A stretch of 6,155 bases of DNA from an uncultured Collinsella sp. (GTDB lineage: Bacteria > Actinomycetota > Coriobacteriia > Coriobacteriales > Coriobacteriaceae), in assembly GCA_900551605.1 (NCBI GenBank), contig URWS01000096.1, positions 1-6,155 on the forward strand. Reading direction: 5' to 3'. Shown here piece by piece: positions 1-5,628 of the stretch (its first letter is position 1; every line of letters starts with the position of its first letter). The notes beneath the pieces were generated by a model that saw only the letters and a program-made list of their open reading frames with translations, was not told the DNA's origin and made no database searches. The position numbers and the translations under genes are program-made.

Positions 1-1
1 G

Positions 2-2368
2 AGTGGCGGCGACCCGCGCGCGATTCCCGCGCTCACCTACGAGCAGTTCCTGGACACGCACGCGCGCCACTACAATCCTTCCAACTCCTACATCACGCTC
101 TATGGCGATCTGGACGTGGACCGCGCGCTGGCGTTTTTGGACGAGCGTTATCTGTCGCAGCCGAGTGCCGCGAGCCGCCGCATGGACGCTGCCGTCGCCG
201 CCGGCGAGGACCCGTCCACGCTGGCGCCCAATCCGCTGGGCGTGCAGGCACCCGTGACCTGCGAGTACAAGCGCGTCGAGATGGCCACTACACCCGAGAA
301 CGCCCTGGTGGGCCTGGGCCTGGTGCTGGGCAGCGCGCTCGACCGCAAACGCACGATCGCGGCGGATATCCTGTTTGAGGCACTGCTGGGCTCCAACGAA
401 GCGCCGGTTAAGAAAACCATTCTGGCCGCCGGCCTGGGCGGCAACGTGGTGAGCTACACCGCGGCCGAGAGTCTGCAGCCCTACGAGCTCATCATGCTGC
501 AAAACGCGCAGCCCGGCGTGGCGCGCGAGCTGCGCCGCGTGTTCCAGGACGCCTGCCGCGACCTATGCGAGCATGGCGTTCCGCGCGAGCGCCTGGAAGC
601 CATCATCAGCAGCAACGAATACGACCTGCGCCAGCGCGACTACGGTATCGCCGACGGCGTGGCCATTGCGTGCGATGCGCTGAGCACCTGGCTCTACGAT
701 GACGACGCTGCGACGCTGGCACTCAAGTATGGCCCGGTGTACGAGGAGCTGCGCGGCGACCTGGACGGCAGCTACTTTGAGGACCTACTGCGCGAGCTCG
801 TGCTGGAGAACGACCACATGGCTCTGGTCGAGCTGGTGCCGGTGGACGCCGCCGAGGGTTCGGAGAGCGCCGAGGCCGCCGAGCTGGCAGCCAAGCGCGA
901 CGCCATGACCGATGCCGAGCTGGCCGACGTGGTCGAGCGCACGGCCGCGCTGCGTGCCGCGCAGGAGGCGGAGGACACGCCCGAGGACAAGGCAACGCTG
1001 CCGCGCCTGCGTGTATCCGACATTGGCGAGGCGCGCCCCGAGCCGCCGCTCGTCGTGGACACGACCGCGCCCATCCCCTGCCTGCGCCACGGCATCCCCA
1101 CCAACCGTCTGGCCTACGCCATGCAATACTTCGACCTGAGCTGCGTCGCATTTGAGGACCTGCCCTACGTGACGCTGCTCTGCCGTCTGCTCAAGCAACT
1201 GCCCACGCGCGAGCACTCGGCCGAGGAGCTCGACAACTTGCTCGCCGGCAAGCTGGGCTTTTTGAGCTTTACGACCGAGGTCATGACGCAGCCCGACGTG
1301 GACGGCGTGCGCCCCTACCTGCTGGTGAGCGCCGGCGCCCTGTCCGAAAAGATCGACGCACTGGCGAGCCTGCCGCGCGAGGTGTGGTCGAGCACGCTGT
1401 TGCTCGATGCCGACGCCGACCGCGTTCGCGACGTGCTCACGCAGATTCGCATTGGGCTTGAGCAGGGCTTTATCAACAACGGTCACTCGGCGGCGCTCGG
1501 TCGCGCGATGAGCTACAGCTCGCCTTCGGCCGTGGTGCGCGAGCAGCTTTCGGGCGTGGACTTCTACCTGTTCCTGCGCGATCTGCTCGACCGCTTTGAC
1601 GAGCGCCTGGACGACCTGCGTGCCAAGCTTGCCGAGCTGGCAGACCACATCTTCGTGGCCGATGGCTGCATGGCGAGCTTTACTGGCAACGACGAGGACT
1701 TTAACGCGTACTGGGACGCCGCGGGCGACCTGGGGCTTGGCGCGGGCGACGGCGCTGCCAGCGGCACACTCGTGGTGCCGGAGCCGCACGACCGTCACGA
1801 GGCGTTCGTCATTCCCAGCGACATCTGCTTTGCGGCGCGCGCGTGCGACCCGCGTCGTCTGGGCATTGACGTGACGGGCGCCTGGGCAGTTGCCGCCAAC
1901 GCGCTCTCCTACGACTACCTGTGGAACGAGATCCGCGTGAAGGGCGGTGCGTACGGCTGCGGATTTCGCGCGGCCGGCGAGCGTCAGACGGCGTTCTACA
2001 CCTACCGCGACCCGGCGGTCGACCCCTCGATTGAGCGCATGGAACGCGCGGGCACATGGCTCGGCAGCTTTGAGCCCGACGAGGCCGCCTTTGAGGGCTT
2101 TATCGTGAGCTGCGTGAGCGGCATGGACGCGCCCGTGAAGCCGTACGCGCTCACCAAGCGCCGCAACACGACCTACCTGGCCGGGCTCGATCCGCACGCA
2201 CGCGAGGAGCGCCGCGCCCAGATGCTCGCGGCCACACCCGCTGAGCTTCGCTCGCTCGGCGCCGACGTGACGCGCATCGCAGCCGCGTCGCCCACCTGTG
2301 TCTTTGGCGGCCGAGACGTCATCGCCAAGAGCAACGCCGGCTTTAACGTTATCGACCTGCTGGCCTAG
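2..2368 (+). CDS. M16C-family zinc metallopeptidase (insulinase/PreP-like), 5'-truncated by window edge
   Basis: This is a peptide-degrading metalloprotease of the PreP/insulinase type, which family knowledge says cleaves unfolded peptides in a closed two-half chamber. The frame is already open at base 2, so the real start lies outside; 788 residues are visible against roughly 970-1000 for the family. Visible residues 1-5 (SGGDP) followed by an ALTYEQFLDTHARHYNPSNS stretch match the end of the N-terminal peptidase domain of PreP proteins. The middle (about residues 250-500) fits the M16C-associated linker domain. The C-terminal half keeps the RVKGGAYG motif, with Arg645 and Tyr651 six apart; I recall this pair (Arg848/Tyr854) from Arabidopsis PreP1. 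The inverted HxxEH zinc site must be upstream and cannot be checked. No signal peptide can be judged. The gene runs unbroken to TAG and ends at a hairpin shared with the convergent neighbour. Confidence 0.93.
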   Translation, partial: SGGDPRAIPALTYEQFLDTHARHYNPSNSYITLYGDLDVDRALAFLDERYLSQPSAASRRMDAAVAAGEDPSTLAPNPLGVQAPVTCEYKRVEMATTPENALVGLGLVLGSALDRKRTIAADILFEALLGSNEAPVKKTILAAGLGGNVVSYTAAESLQPYELIMLQNAQPGVARELRRVFQDACRDLCEHGVPRERLEAIISSNEYDLRQRDYGIADGVAIACDALSTWLYDDDAATLALKYGPVYEELRGDLDGSYFEDLLRELVLENDHMALVELVPVDAAEGSESAEAAELAAKRDAMTDAELADVVERTAALRAAQEAEDTPEDKATLPRLRVSDIGEARPEPPLVVDTTAPIPCLRHGIPTNRLAYAMQYFDLSCVAFEDLPYVTLLCRLLKQLPTREHSAEELDNLLAGKLGFLSFTTEVMTQPDVDGVRPYLLVSAGALSEKIDALASLPREVWSSTLLLDADADRVRDVLTQIRIGLEQGFINNGHSAALGRAMSYSSPSAVVREQLSGVDFYLFLRDLLDRFDERLDDLRAKLAELADHIFVADGCMASFTGNDEDFNAYWDAAGDLGLGAGDGAASGTLVVPEPHDRHEAFVIPSDICFAARACDPRRLGIDVTGAWAVAANALSYDYLWNEIRVKGGAYGCGFRAAGERQTAFYTYRDPAVDPSIERMERAGTWLGSFEPDEAAFEGFIVSCVSGMDAPVKPYALTKRRNTTYLAGLDPHAREERRAQMLAATPAELRSLGADVTRIAAASPTCVFGGRDVIAKSNAGFNVIDLLA

Positions 2369-2381
2369 CCACAGCCAAGCA

Positions 2382-2420
2382 AAACCACCACGAAGGTGCC
2401 TGTCCCCTTTGTGGTGGTTT
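2382..2420. terminator. Bidirectional hairpin terminator; repeat copy A with CCTGTCCC loop
   Basis: The left arm AAACCACCACGAAGG (2382-2396) pairs with CCTTTGTGGTGGTTT (2406-2420) over 15 positions with one G-U wobble, around a 9-base loop. It sits between two convergent stop codons (2368 on +, 2433 on -). On + the right arm ends in TTT; on - the hairpin ends in TTTT. It therefore probably ends both transcripts. A near-identical copy lies inverted at 4167-4205, so it is also a member of a dispersed repeat family. Confidence 0.8.
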
Positions 2421-2432
2421 GCGAGTGGGTTG

Positions 2433-4088
2433 CTACTTGAGAAACGGGTTCAGCGTAGCTGCCAGCGGATTGAGCTTGTACATCCTTGCAAAGCACTCGC
2501 GACCATAGCCGGAATCGTTGCTCCAGCTATCCTGGTCGACGTCGTACTCTGCATCCAGACGAATCCACTCCTCCGGCTTGTTCTTCTTGTGCTTGTTACA
2601 GAAGTAGCGCTGGTACTCGACCTCGTGCTCAAACTCAAACTCGGCATCCGAACCGCGGCCGGCATACTCGTCGACCGACGTCAGGTTGCCGTGGTCGTCG
2701 TAATAGAACTCCGCATAGCCGCCGCGCTCGGAATCGATCCTGTCGAGCCTTCCGTCGCTGTACGAATAATCCACCGCGGCATACGAGTTCAGCGAGCCGT
2801 AATCGTTGCCGTGCGAGTCATAGGCCACAGGCGAGATACGCGAAATGTTGCCGTCCTTGTCATACTCGTAGCCCGCGGTGATCGTCCACCTGGTGCCCAC
2901 AGTGTCGCCCTGACAGTCCAGCGTAAAGGACGTCACGCGATCCTTGTCGTATCCGTACGAATACACGACCGTCCGAGGATTGGCCGGGCTGGTATCGGTG
3001 TTGGTCACCATGTTGCCGTCCTGGTAGACATACGTACTCGCGCTCTCACCGTAACCCGCATGGGTCGTCTTGTTGATCAGGTTTCCGTCCGCGTCGTAGG
3101 TAAACGTCGTGGTGCTCGACGAATCGCTAATGTCGGCATCGCAGTCGATGCGCGTGACGTTTCCGTTGGCGTCGTACGTAAACGTGTTGACGTTCACGTA
3201 ACCGCCCGCCAGATCTTCCTCAATCTCCGAGATACGATGCGACTCATCGTGCTCGACACTGTAGCTTACGCCGCCACCTTGCTTGACGGCAGACGTGAAG
3301 CCCGTGACGTAGCCGTTTTCATCGCGCTCGATCTCGTAGATATCACCGTACTGGTCCGATTTATCGGTGCCTTCATAGGACACCGGCAGCCACAGCTCGT
3401 CGAGCTGCGTGTCCTTAATGCCGCTAACCTTCGTATCCTGCGGCAGTTCCAACGTGGCGAGCTTCTTTTTGCCCGAAAGATCAACGCTTTTGAGCTCCCC
3501 GGCATTTGAAAGGTCGAGCTTCTCGATGTTGTCGCAACCGTCCAAGTTAACGGCGGTGACGTTGCTCGCCGAGTTAAGCTCGACGGTTTTAAGGTCGCCG
3601 CAGCCCGAAAGGTCCAGGTTGACGAGCTTGTCGTCGCTGGACTCCACTGTAACGATATTGGGGAATGTCTTGCCCAGGCCCTGCGTCGACGTGACGCCGT
3701 CCAGCTCGACCGACGTCACCGCCTTGGCTTCGTCGCGTGAGATGCGGCCGTCACCGTTCGTGTCGTACTTGGTCGAGACAAGCGCACGCATGCCGCTGTC
3801 TGGGAAGGTTTTCTCGTCGATAGGCGTGGTCGCGATCTGCGTAAAGTAGAACAGCGCACCGCCGCCGGTGCCCGCCGCCACGGCAAGCACCGCGGCGAGA
3901 GCGATGAGGGGCTTCTTGGAACGCTTGCGCCGCGCGGGCTGCTGCACGGGCATGTATTGCTGGGAAGCGGGTGCGGCAGGCTGGGGTTGCTGCGTGGCCG
4001 CGACCTGGTCTGGTGCTACGGGTGCGCCGCATACGGGGCAAAAGAGGGCGTCGTCGACAAGCGGTGTGCCACACGAACGACAAAACAT
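2433..4088 (-). CDS. Zinc-ribbon, single-pass membrane protein with EF-hand loop, LRR and YD repeats
   Basis: Probable surface protein of 551 residues; no enzymatic role can be assigned. In order: a zinc ribbon (Cys3, Cys6, Cys17, Cys20); a Pro/Gln-rich linker; a basic patch RRKRSKK (53-59); a transmembrane helix (about 60-82); a canonical calcium loop at 109-120 (DTNGDGRISRDE, acidic or amide residues at 1, 3, 5 and 12); six tandem 11-residue leucine repeats (155-220, pattern LxxLxLSxxxx); and about nine YD/RHS-like repeats (251-473), for example FTYDANGN and FTYDADGN. The basic patch before the helix implies the ribbon is cytoplasmic and the rest outside. The block with a FPDSGMR lead, EF-hand loop and LRR resembles the cap of known bacterial LRR surface proteins. 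No RHS core, C-terminal toxin or LPXTG anchor is visible. The start at 4088 is chosen for its AAGGAG site 6 bases upstream; an in-frame extension to 4160 has no such site and would place the ribbon internally. Confidence 0.88.
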   Translation of the reverse strand: MFCRSCGTPLVDDALFCPVCGAPVAPDQVAATQQPQPAAPASQQYMPVQQPARRKRSKKPLIALAAVLAVAAGTGGGALFYFTQIATTPIDEKTFPDSGMRALVSTKYDTNGDGRISRDEAKAVTSVELDGVTSTQGLGKTFPNIVTVESSDDKLVNLDLSGCGDLKTVELNSASNVTAVNLDGCDNIEKLDLSNAGELKSVDLSGKKKLATLELPQDTKVSGIKDTQLDELWLPVSYEGTDKSDQYGDIYEIERDENGYVTGFTSAVKQGGGVSYSVEHDESHRISEIEEDLAGGYVNVNTFTYDANGNVTRIDCDADISDSSSTTTFTYDADGNLINKTTHAGYGESASTYVYQDGNMVTNTDTSPANPRTVVYSYGYDKDRVTSFTLDCQGDTVGTRWTITAGYEYDKDGNISRISPVAYDSHGNDYGSLNSYAAVDYSYSDGRLDRIDSERGGYAEFYYDDHGNLTSVDEYAGRGSDAEFEFEHEVEYQRYFCNKHKKNKPEEWIRLDAEYDVDQDSWSNDSGYGRECFARMYKLNPLAATLNPFLK

Positions 4089-4094
4089 GGCGGG

Positions 4095-4100
4095 CTCCTT
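4095..4100 (-). promoter_or_regulatory. Shine-Dalgarno site fixing the start of the zinc-ribbon protein
   Basis: Read on the minus strand, AAGGAG lies 6 bases before the ATG at 4088. It decides in favour of the 551-residue protein, whose first residues are MFCRSCG. I could not identify a convincing -35/-10 pair for this gene in the upstream 200 bases. Confidence 0.8.
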
Positions 4101-4166
4101 TCGGTGCATTCTTTCCACCATGAAGGTAAACCCAAAAATGCAGCCCTTGTTGCGCAACATTCAGCC

Positions 4167-4205
4167 CAAACCATCACAAAAGGGACAGGCATCTTCGTGG
4201 TAGTT
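4167..4205 (-). repeat. Repeat copy B, inverted relative to copy A
   Basis: The minus strand of these 39 bases matches 2383-2421 of the plus strand at 35 of 39 positions by eye, including the GCCTGTCCC core and the flanking CACGAAG and TTTTGTGATGG segments. Its stem is weaker than in copy A: there is one bulged T and a C-A mismatch. It lies between two divergently transcribed genes, where a terminator has no obvious job, so a dispersed repeat is the better description. Confidence 0.75.
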
Positions 4206-4212
4206 CGAACAC

Positions 4213-4241
4213 TTGTTCCATACGTACATATGTTCTATAGT
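4213..4241 (+). promoter_or_regulatory. Candidate sigma-70-type promoter of hicAB
   Basis: TTGTTC (4213-4218) and TATAGT (4236-4241) are separated by exactly 17 bases, close to the TTGACA/TATAAT consensus, in an AT-richer patch. A transcript would start near 4248 and give a leader of about 54 bases before the hicA ATG. The -35 element is part of the dyad GAACA-CT-TGTTC (4207-4218), and TGTTC recurs at 4231-4235, so a repressor such as HicB could bind here. A second TATAGT at 4278-4283 lacks a good -35. Confidence 0.6.
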
Positions 4242-4301
4242 AGGGATGCTTGCATCGGACCTAAATTGCACCTAGGATATAGTTGCAGAATGTGAGGCGG
4301 G

Positions 4302-4565
4302 ATGACTCGGACCGATAAACTCATCGCCCAACTGCTTAGCTGCCCTTCGACGTATCGGTATACCGATTTTTTAAAAGTCATGGCTTCATATGGCTTTGAA
4401 ATGGACAACAAAGGCAAGACATCCGGATCGCGCGTTCGCTTCTACAGGCCATCAGATGGCAGGATGTTCGTAATGCACGTGCCACATCCATCTGACGAAT
4501 TGACAGCGGGGACCATTCGAAACATTGTTCGATTTCTGCAAGATGTCGGAGGTAGTCATGAGTAA
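4302..4565 (+). CDS. hicA: HicA-family toxin (mRNA interferase-like) with GSR in place of GSH
   Basis: This 87-residue protein has the size and layout of HicA, the small double-stranded-RNA-binding-fold toxin that cleaves mRNA in ribosome-linked translation arrest. Visible signs are the N-terminal helix, a YGFEM strand, TSGSRVRFYRP (residues 40-50), a second strand with MHVPHPSDEL (58-67) and a C-terminal helix IRNIVRFLQDVG. Classical HicA has a catalytic His in a GSH motif; here the position is Arg44. I recall a common HicA subfamily carrying GSRV with HxPHP, so this need not mean inactivation; His59 and His62 are retained. The ATG at 4302 follows GAGG with a tight 4-base gap, which suggests modest translation. 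It is first in a two-gene operon and overlaps hicB by 8 bases. Base composition is visibly less GC-rich than in the flanking genes. Confidence 0.88.
   Translation: MTRTDKLIAQLLSCPSTYRYTDFLKVMASYGFEMDNKGKTSGSRVRFYRPSDGRMFVMHVPHPSDELTAGTIRNIVRFLQDVGGSHE
4516..4530 (+). promoter_or_regulatory. Second copy of TTCGAA-N3-TTGTTC motif ahead of hicB
   Basis: TTCGAA-N3-TTGTTC occurs here inside the hicA coding region, 27 bases before the hicB start, and again at 4204-4218 across the -35 of the hicA promoter. All 12 fixed bases agree. This copy is also close to an inverted repeat (TCGAA, six bases, TTCGA). It may be a second operator for the HicB C-terminal DNA-binding domain. No -10 element follows at the right distance, so it is not itself a clear promoter. 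Confidence 0.35.
4548..4553 (+). promoter_or_regulatory. Shine-Dalgarno site of hicB inside the hicA 3' end
   Basis: GGAGGT is followed by 4 bases and then the ATG at 4558. It favours the 109-residue HicB over an upstream TTG start at 4525, which has no such site. Because it lies within hicA, ribosomes can load on hicB independently of hicA, which would help keep antitoxin in excess. Confidence 0.75.
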
Positions 4566-4887
4566 CGTTTTGGCATACAAGGGTTATTTCGCCCCAGTCG
4601 AGTTCGATGCCGAACAGCATGTGCTAACAGGTATGGTCACCGGCATTAGGGACGCAATCGTATTTGAAGGCTCCACGGCTGAAGAAGTGGAGCAATGCTT
4701 CCACGACGCCGTCGACGATTACCTTGAGTTTTGCGCCGAGAAGGGCAAGGAACCCGAGCGGGCTTTTAAGGGCTCTTTCAACGTAAGAACGGGCTCTGAG
4801 CTCCACAAGCGAGCAGCGCTGGCAGCGGCAAAGAAGGGTGAATCGCTCAATAAGTTTGTGACTGAAGCAATCGCTGCGGCGTTGTGA
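4558..4887 (+). CDS. hicB: HicB-family antitoxin
   Basis: This 109-residue protein is the expected partner of HicA: it binds and neutralises the toxin and usually represses its own operon. Residues 7-60 (YKGYFAPVEFDAEQHVLTGMV and on to VDDYLEFCAEKG) fit the partly degraded RNase H-like fold of HicB. Residues 72-107 fit a ribbon-helix-helix DNA-binding domain: strand GSFNVRTG, helix SELHKRAALAAAKK, then ESLNKFVTEAIAAAL. The start at 4558 is set by GGAGGT upstream and gives the ATGAGTAA overlap with the hicA stop. The order toxin then antitoxin is the usual hicAB order. A strong 19-bp hairpin follows the stop codon by 12 bases. Confidence 0.9.
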   Translation: MSNVLAYKGYFAPVEFDAEQHVLTGMVTGIRDAIVFEGSTAEEVEQCFHDAVDDYLEFCAEKGKEPERAFKGSFNVRTGSELHKRAALAAAKKGESLNKFVTEAIAAAL

Positions 4888-4899
4888 AGCCAACGTCGA

Positions 4900-4940
4900 G
4901 TCGAAGCCGCCACAAAGGACACCTTTGTGGCGGCTTCGAC
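4900..4940 (+). terminator. 19-bp perfect hairpin after hicB (repeat family member C)
   Basis: The left arm 4900-4918 (GTCGAAGCCGCCACAAAGG) is the exact reverse complement of 4922-4940, with a 3-base loop ACA. It is followed only by GTTTG, so the U-tract is weak. The distal stem (CCRCCACAAAGG/CCTTTGTGGCGG) matches that of copy A, but the CCTGTCC part of the loop is missing. It probably ends the hicAB transcript. Confidence 0.7.
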
Positions 4941-4952
4941 GTTTGCCCAGAT

Positions 4953-4992
4953 AAACCCTGCCAAAATAAACCTGTCCCTGTTTGGCAGGTTT
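4953..4992 (+). repeat. Hairpin with CCTGTCCC loop just before the cyclo-ligase gene (family member D)
   Basis: AAACCCTGCCAAA (4953-4965) pairs with TTTGGCAGGTTT (4981-4992) over 12 base pairs with one bulged C. The 15-base loop contains CCTGTCCC (4971-4978), the same core as copies A and B, though the stem sequence is different. The right arm ends 5 bases before the AGGAGG of the next gene. It may be a terminator (TTT end), a repeat, or a leader structure affecting translation. Confidence 0.6.
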
Positions 4993-4997
4993 GCTAG

Positions 4998-5003
4998 AGG
5001 AGG
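4998..5003 (+). promoter_or_regulatory. Shine-Dalgarno site fixing the cyclo-ligase start
   Basis: AGGAGG is followed by CTGGG and the ATG at 5009. An alternative TTG start at 4982 lies inside the hairpin arm 4981-4992 and has no ribosome binding site, so 5009 is preferred. Confidence 0.85.
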
Positions 5004-5008
5004 CTGGG

Positions 5009-5605
5009 ATGGACAAGGCTAAGTTGCGGCGGGCGGTGATTGCTCGGCGCGATGCTCTTGATTTGGATGTGCGGGCGGCGAAGTCTGCCGTTATCTGTGC
5101 GCGGCTTGTTGAGCTGTTGGATCACTTGGGTGCCGCGGCGCCGCACACCGTTGCCGTCTATGCCGCGATGGGTTCCGAAGTCGACCCTGCCGCATTTGCC
5201 GCTGCGGCCGCCGCGCGTGGCTGGCGCGTGGCCTATCCGTGCATGCTCTCGGCAGCCGAAGCCGCAGCTTGTGGCCAGCGCATGTGCATGCGGGCAGTTG
5301 CTGTCGACGATGCGTCCGCGGCGCCGTTTATCGCCCACCCCACGCGGGCCTTTGCGGCCACAGACATCGACAGCAGCCGCTTCCCTATCGTGCCTGCTGA
5401 GGCTCTCGACATGGTCGTCGTGCCACTCGTAGCCTTCGACCGCGCCGGCGCGCGCCTGGGCTACGGCGGCGGCTGCTATGACCGCTACCTGTCCATGCTC
5501 TCGCCCGCATGTCAAATCATCGGCATCGCCTTTGATGAGCAGCGTGTCGACCACGTTCCCACCGACGCCCACGACCTGCCGCTACCCCACATCGTCGGCG
5601 CCTAA
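5009..5605 (+). CDS. ygfA: 5-formyltetrahydrofolate cyclo-ligase (5,10-methenyl-THF synthetase)
   Basis: This cytoplasmic enzyme uses ATP to convert 5-formyltetrahydrofolate to 5,10-methenyltetrahydrofolate, returning a storage or inhibitory folate to the one-carbon pool. The 198-residue length is typical. Family signatures are the basic N-terminus (MDKAKLRRAVIARRDAL), the YAAMGSEVDP segment (51-60), RFPIVP (124-129), and above all the C-terminal nucleotide/folate-binding motif PLVAFDRAGARLGYGGGCYD (139-158), followed by RYL. The end, VPTDAHDLPLPHIVGA, fits the usual VPxxxHDxPLD tail. Homologues are called ygfA or fau in E. coli and MTHFS in animals. The start is fixed by AGGAGG. It is preceded by two hairpins that leave little space for a promoter of its own, and it converges with metA across a 23-base gap. 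Confidence 0.95.
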   Translation: MDKAKLRRAVIARRDALDLDVRAAKSAVICARLVELLDHLGAAAPHTVAVYAAMGSEVDPAAFAAAAAARGWRVAYPCMLSAAEAAACGQRMCMRAVAVDDASAAPFIAHPTRAFAATDIDSSRFPIVPAEALDMVVVPLVAFDRAGARLGYGGGCYDRYLSMLSPACQIIGIAFDEQRVDHVPTDAHDLPLPHIVGA

Positions 5606-5625
5606 CGGCTGGCGCACCTCCCGAC
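5594..5625. terminator. Weak imperfect hairpin between convergent cyclo-ligase and metA genes
   Basis: GTCG-GCGCC (5594-5602) can pair with GGCGC (5611-5615) and CGAC (5622-5625) around an 8-base loop, with an asymmetric bulge. There is no T-run on either strand. It is the only fold I see in the 23-base gap plus the end of the cyclo-ligase gene, and its role as terminator is doubtful. Confidence 0.25.
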
Positions 5626-5628
5626 GGC

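Noticed and set aside
785..2197. A 470-codon open frame antisense to the peptidase gene
   Set aside because: It is opposite a clear M16C gene in GC-rich DNA, where such long antisense frames are common; its translation is low-complexity in Arg/Val/Ala/His and matches no family I know.
2298..3509. A 403-codon plus-strand frame opposite the zinc-ribbon/YD gene
   Set aside because: It begins inside the peptidase gene, crosses the terminator hairpin, and lies antisense to a gene with clear domains; no ribosome binding site supports it.
2433..4088. RHS/YD polymorphic toxin with a downstream immunity gene
   Set aside because: YD repeats are present, but there is no RHS core motif, no C-terminal toxin domain and no immunity gene; the downstream neighbour is a convergent peptidase.
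4089..4160. N-terminal extension of the zinc-ribbon protein to 4160
   Set aside because: There is no ribosome binding site, and the extension would move the Cys3/Cys6 ribbon away from the N-terminus, where such ribbons normally sit. AAGGAG before 4088 is decisive.
2382..4992. CRISPR array, given repeated short palindromic sequences
   Set aside because: Copies are few, widely and irregularly spaced, in both orientations, and separated by genes; no regular spacers and no cas genes.
4982..5008. TTG start of the cyclo-ligase at 4982
   Set aside because: It falls in a hairpin arm without a ribosome binding site; ATG at 5009 follows AGGAGG at a good distance and gives the usual family N-terminus.
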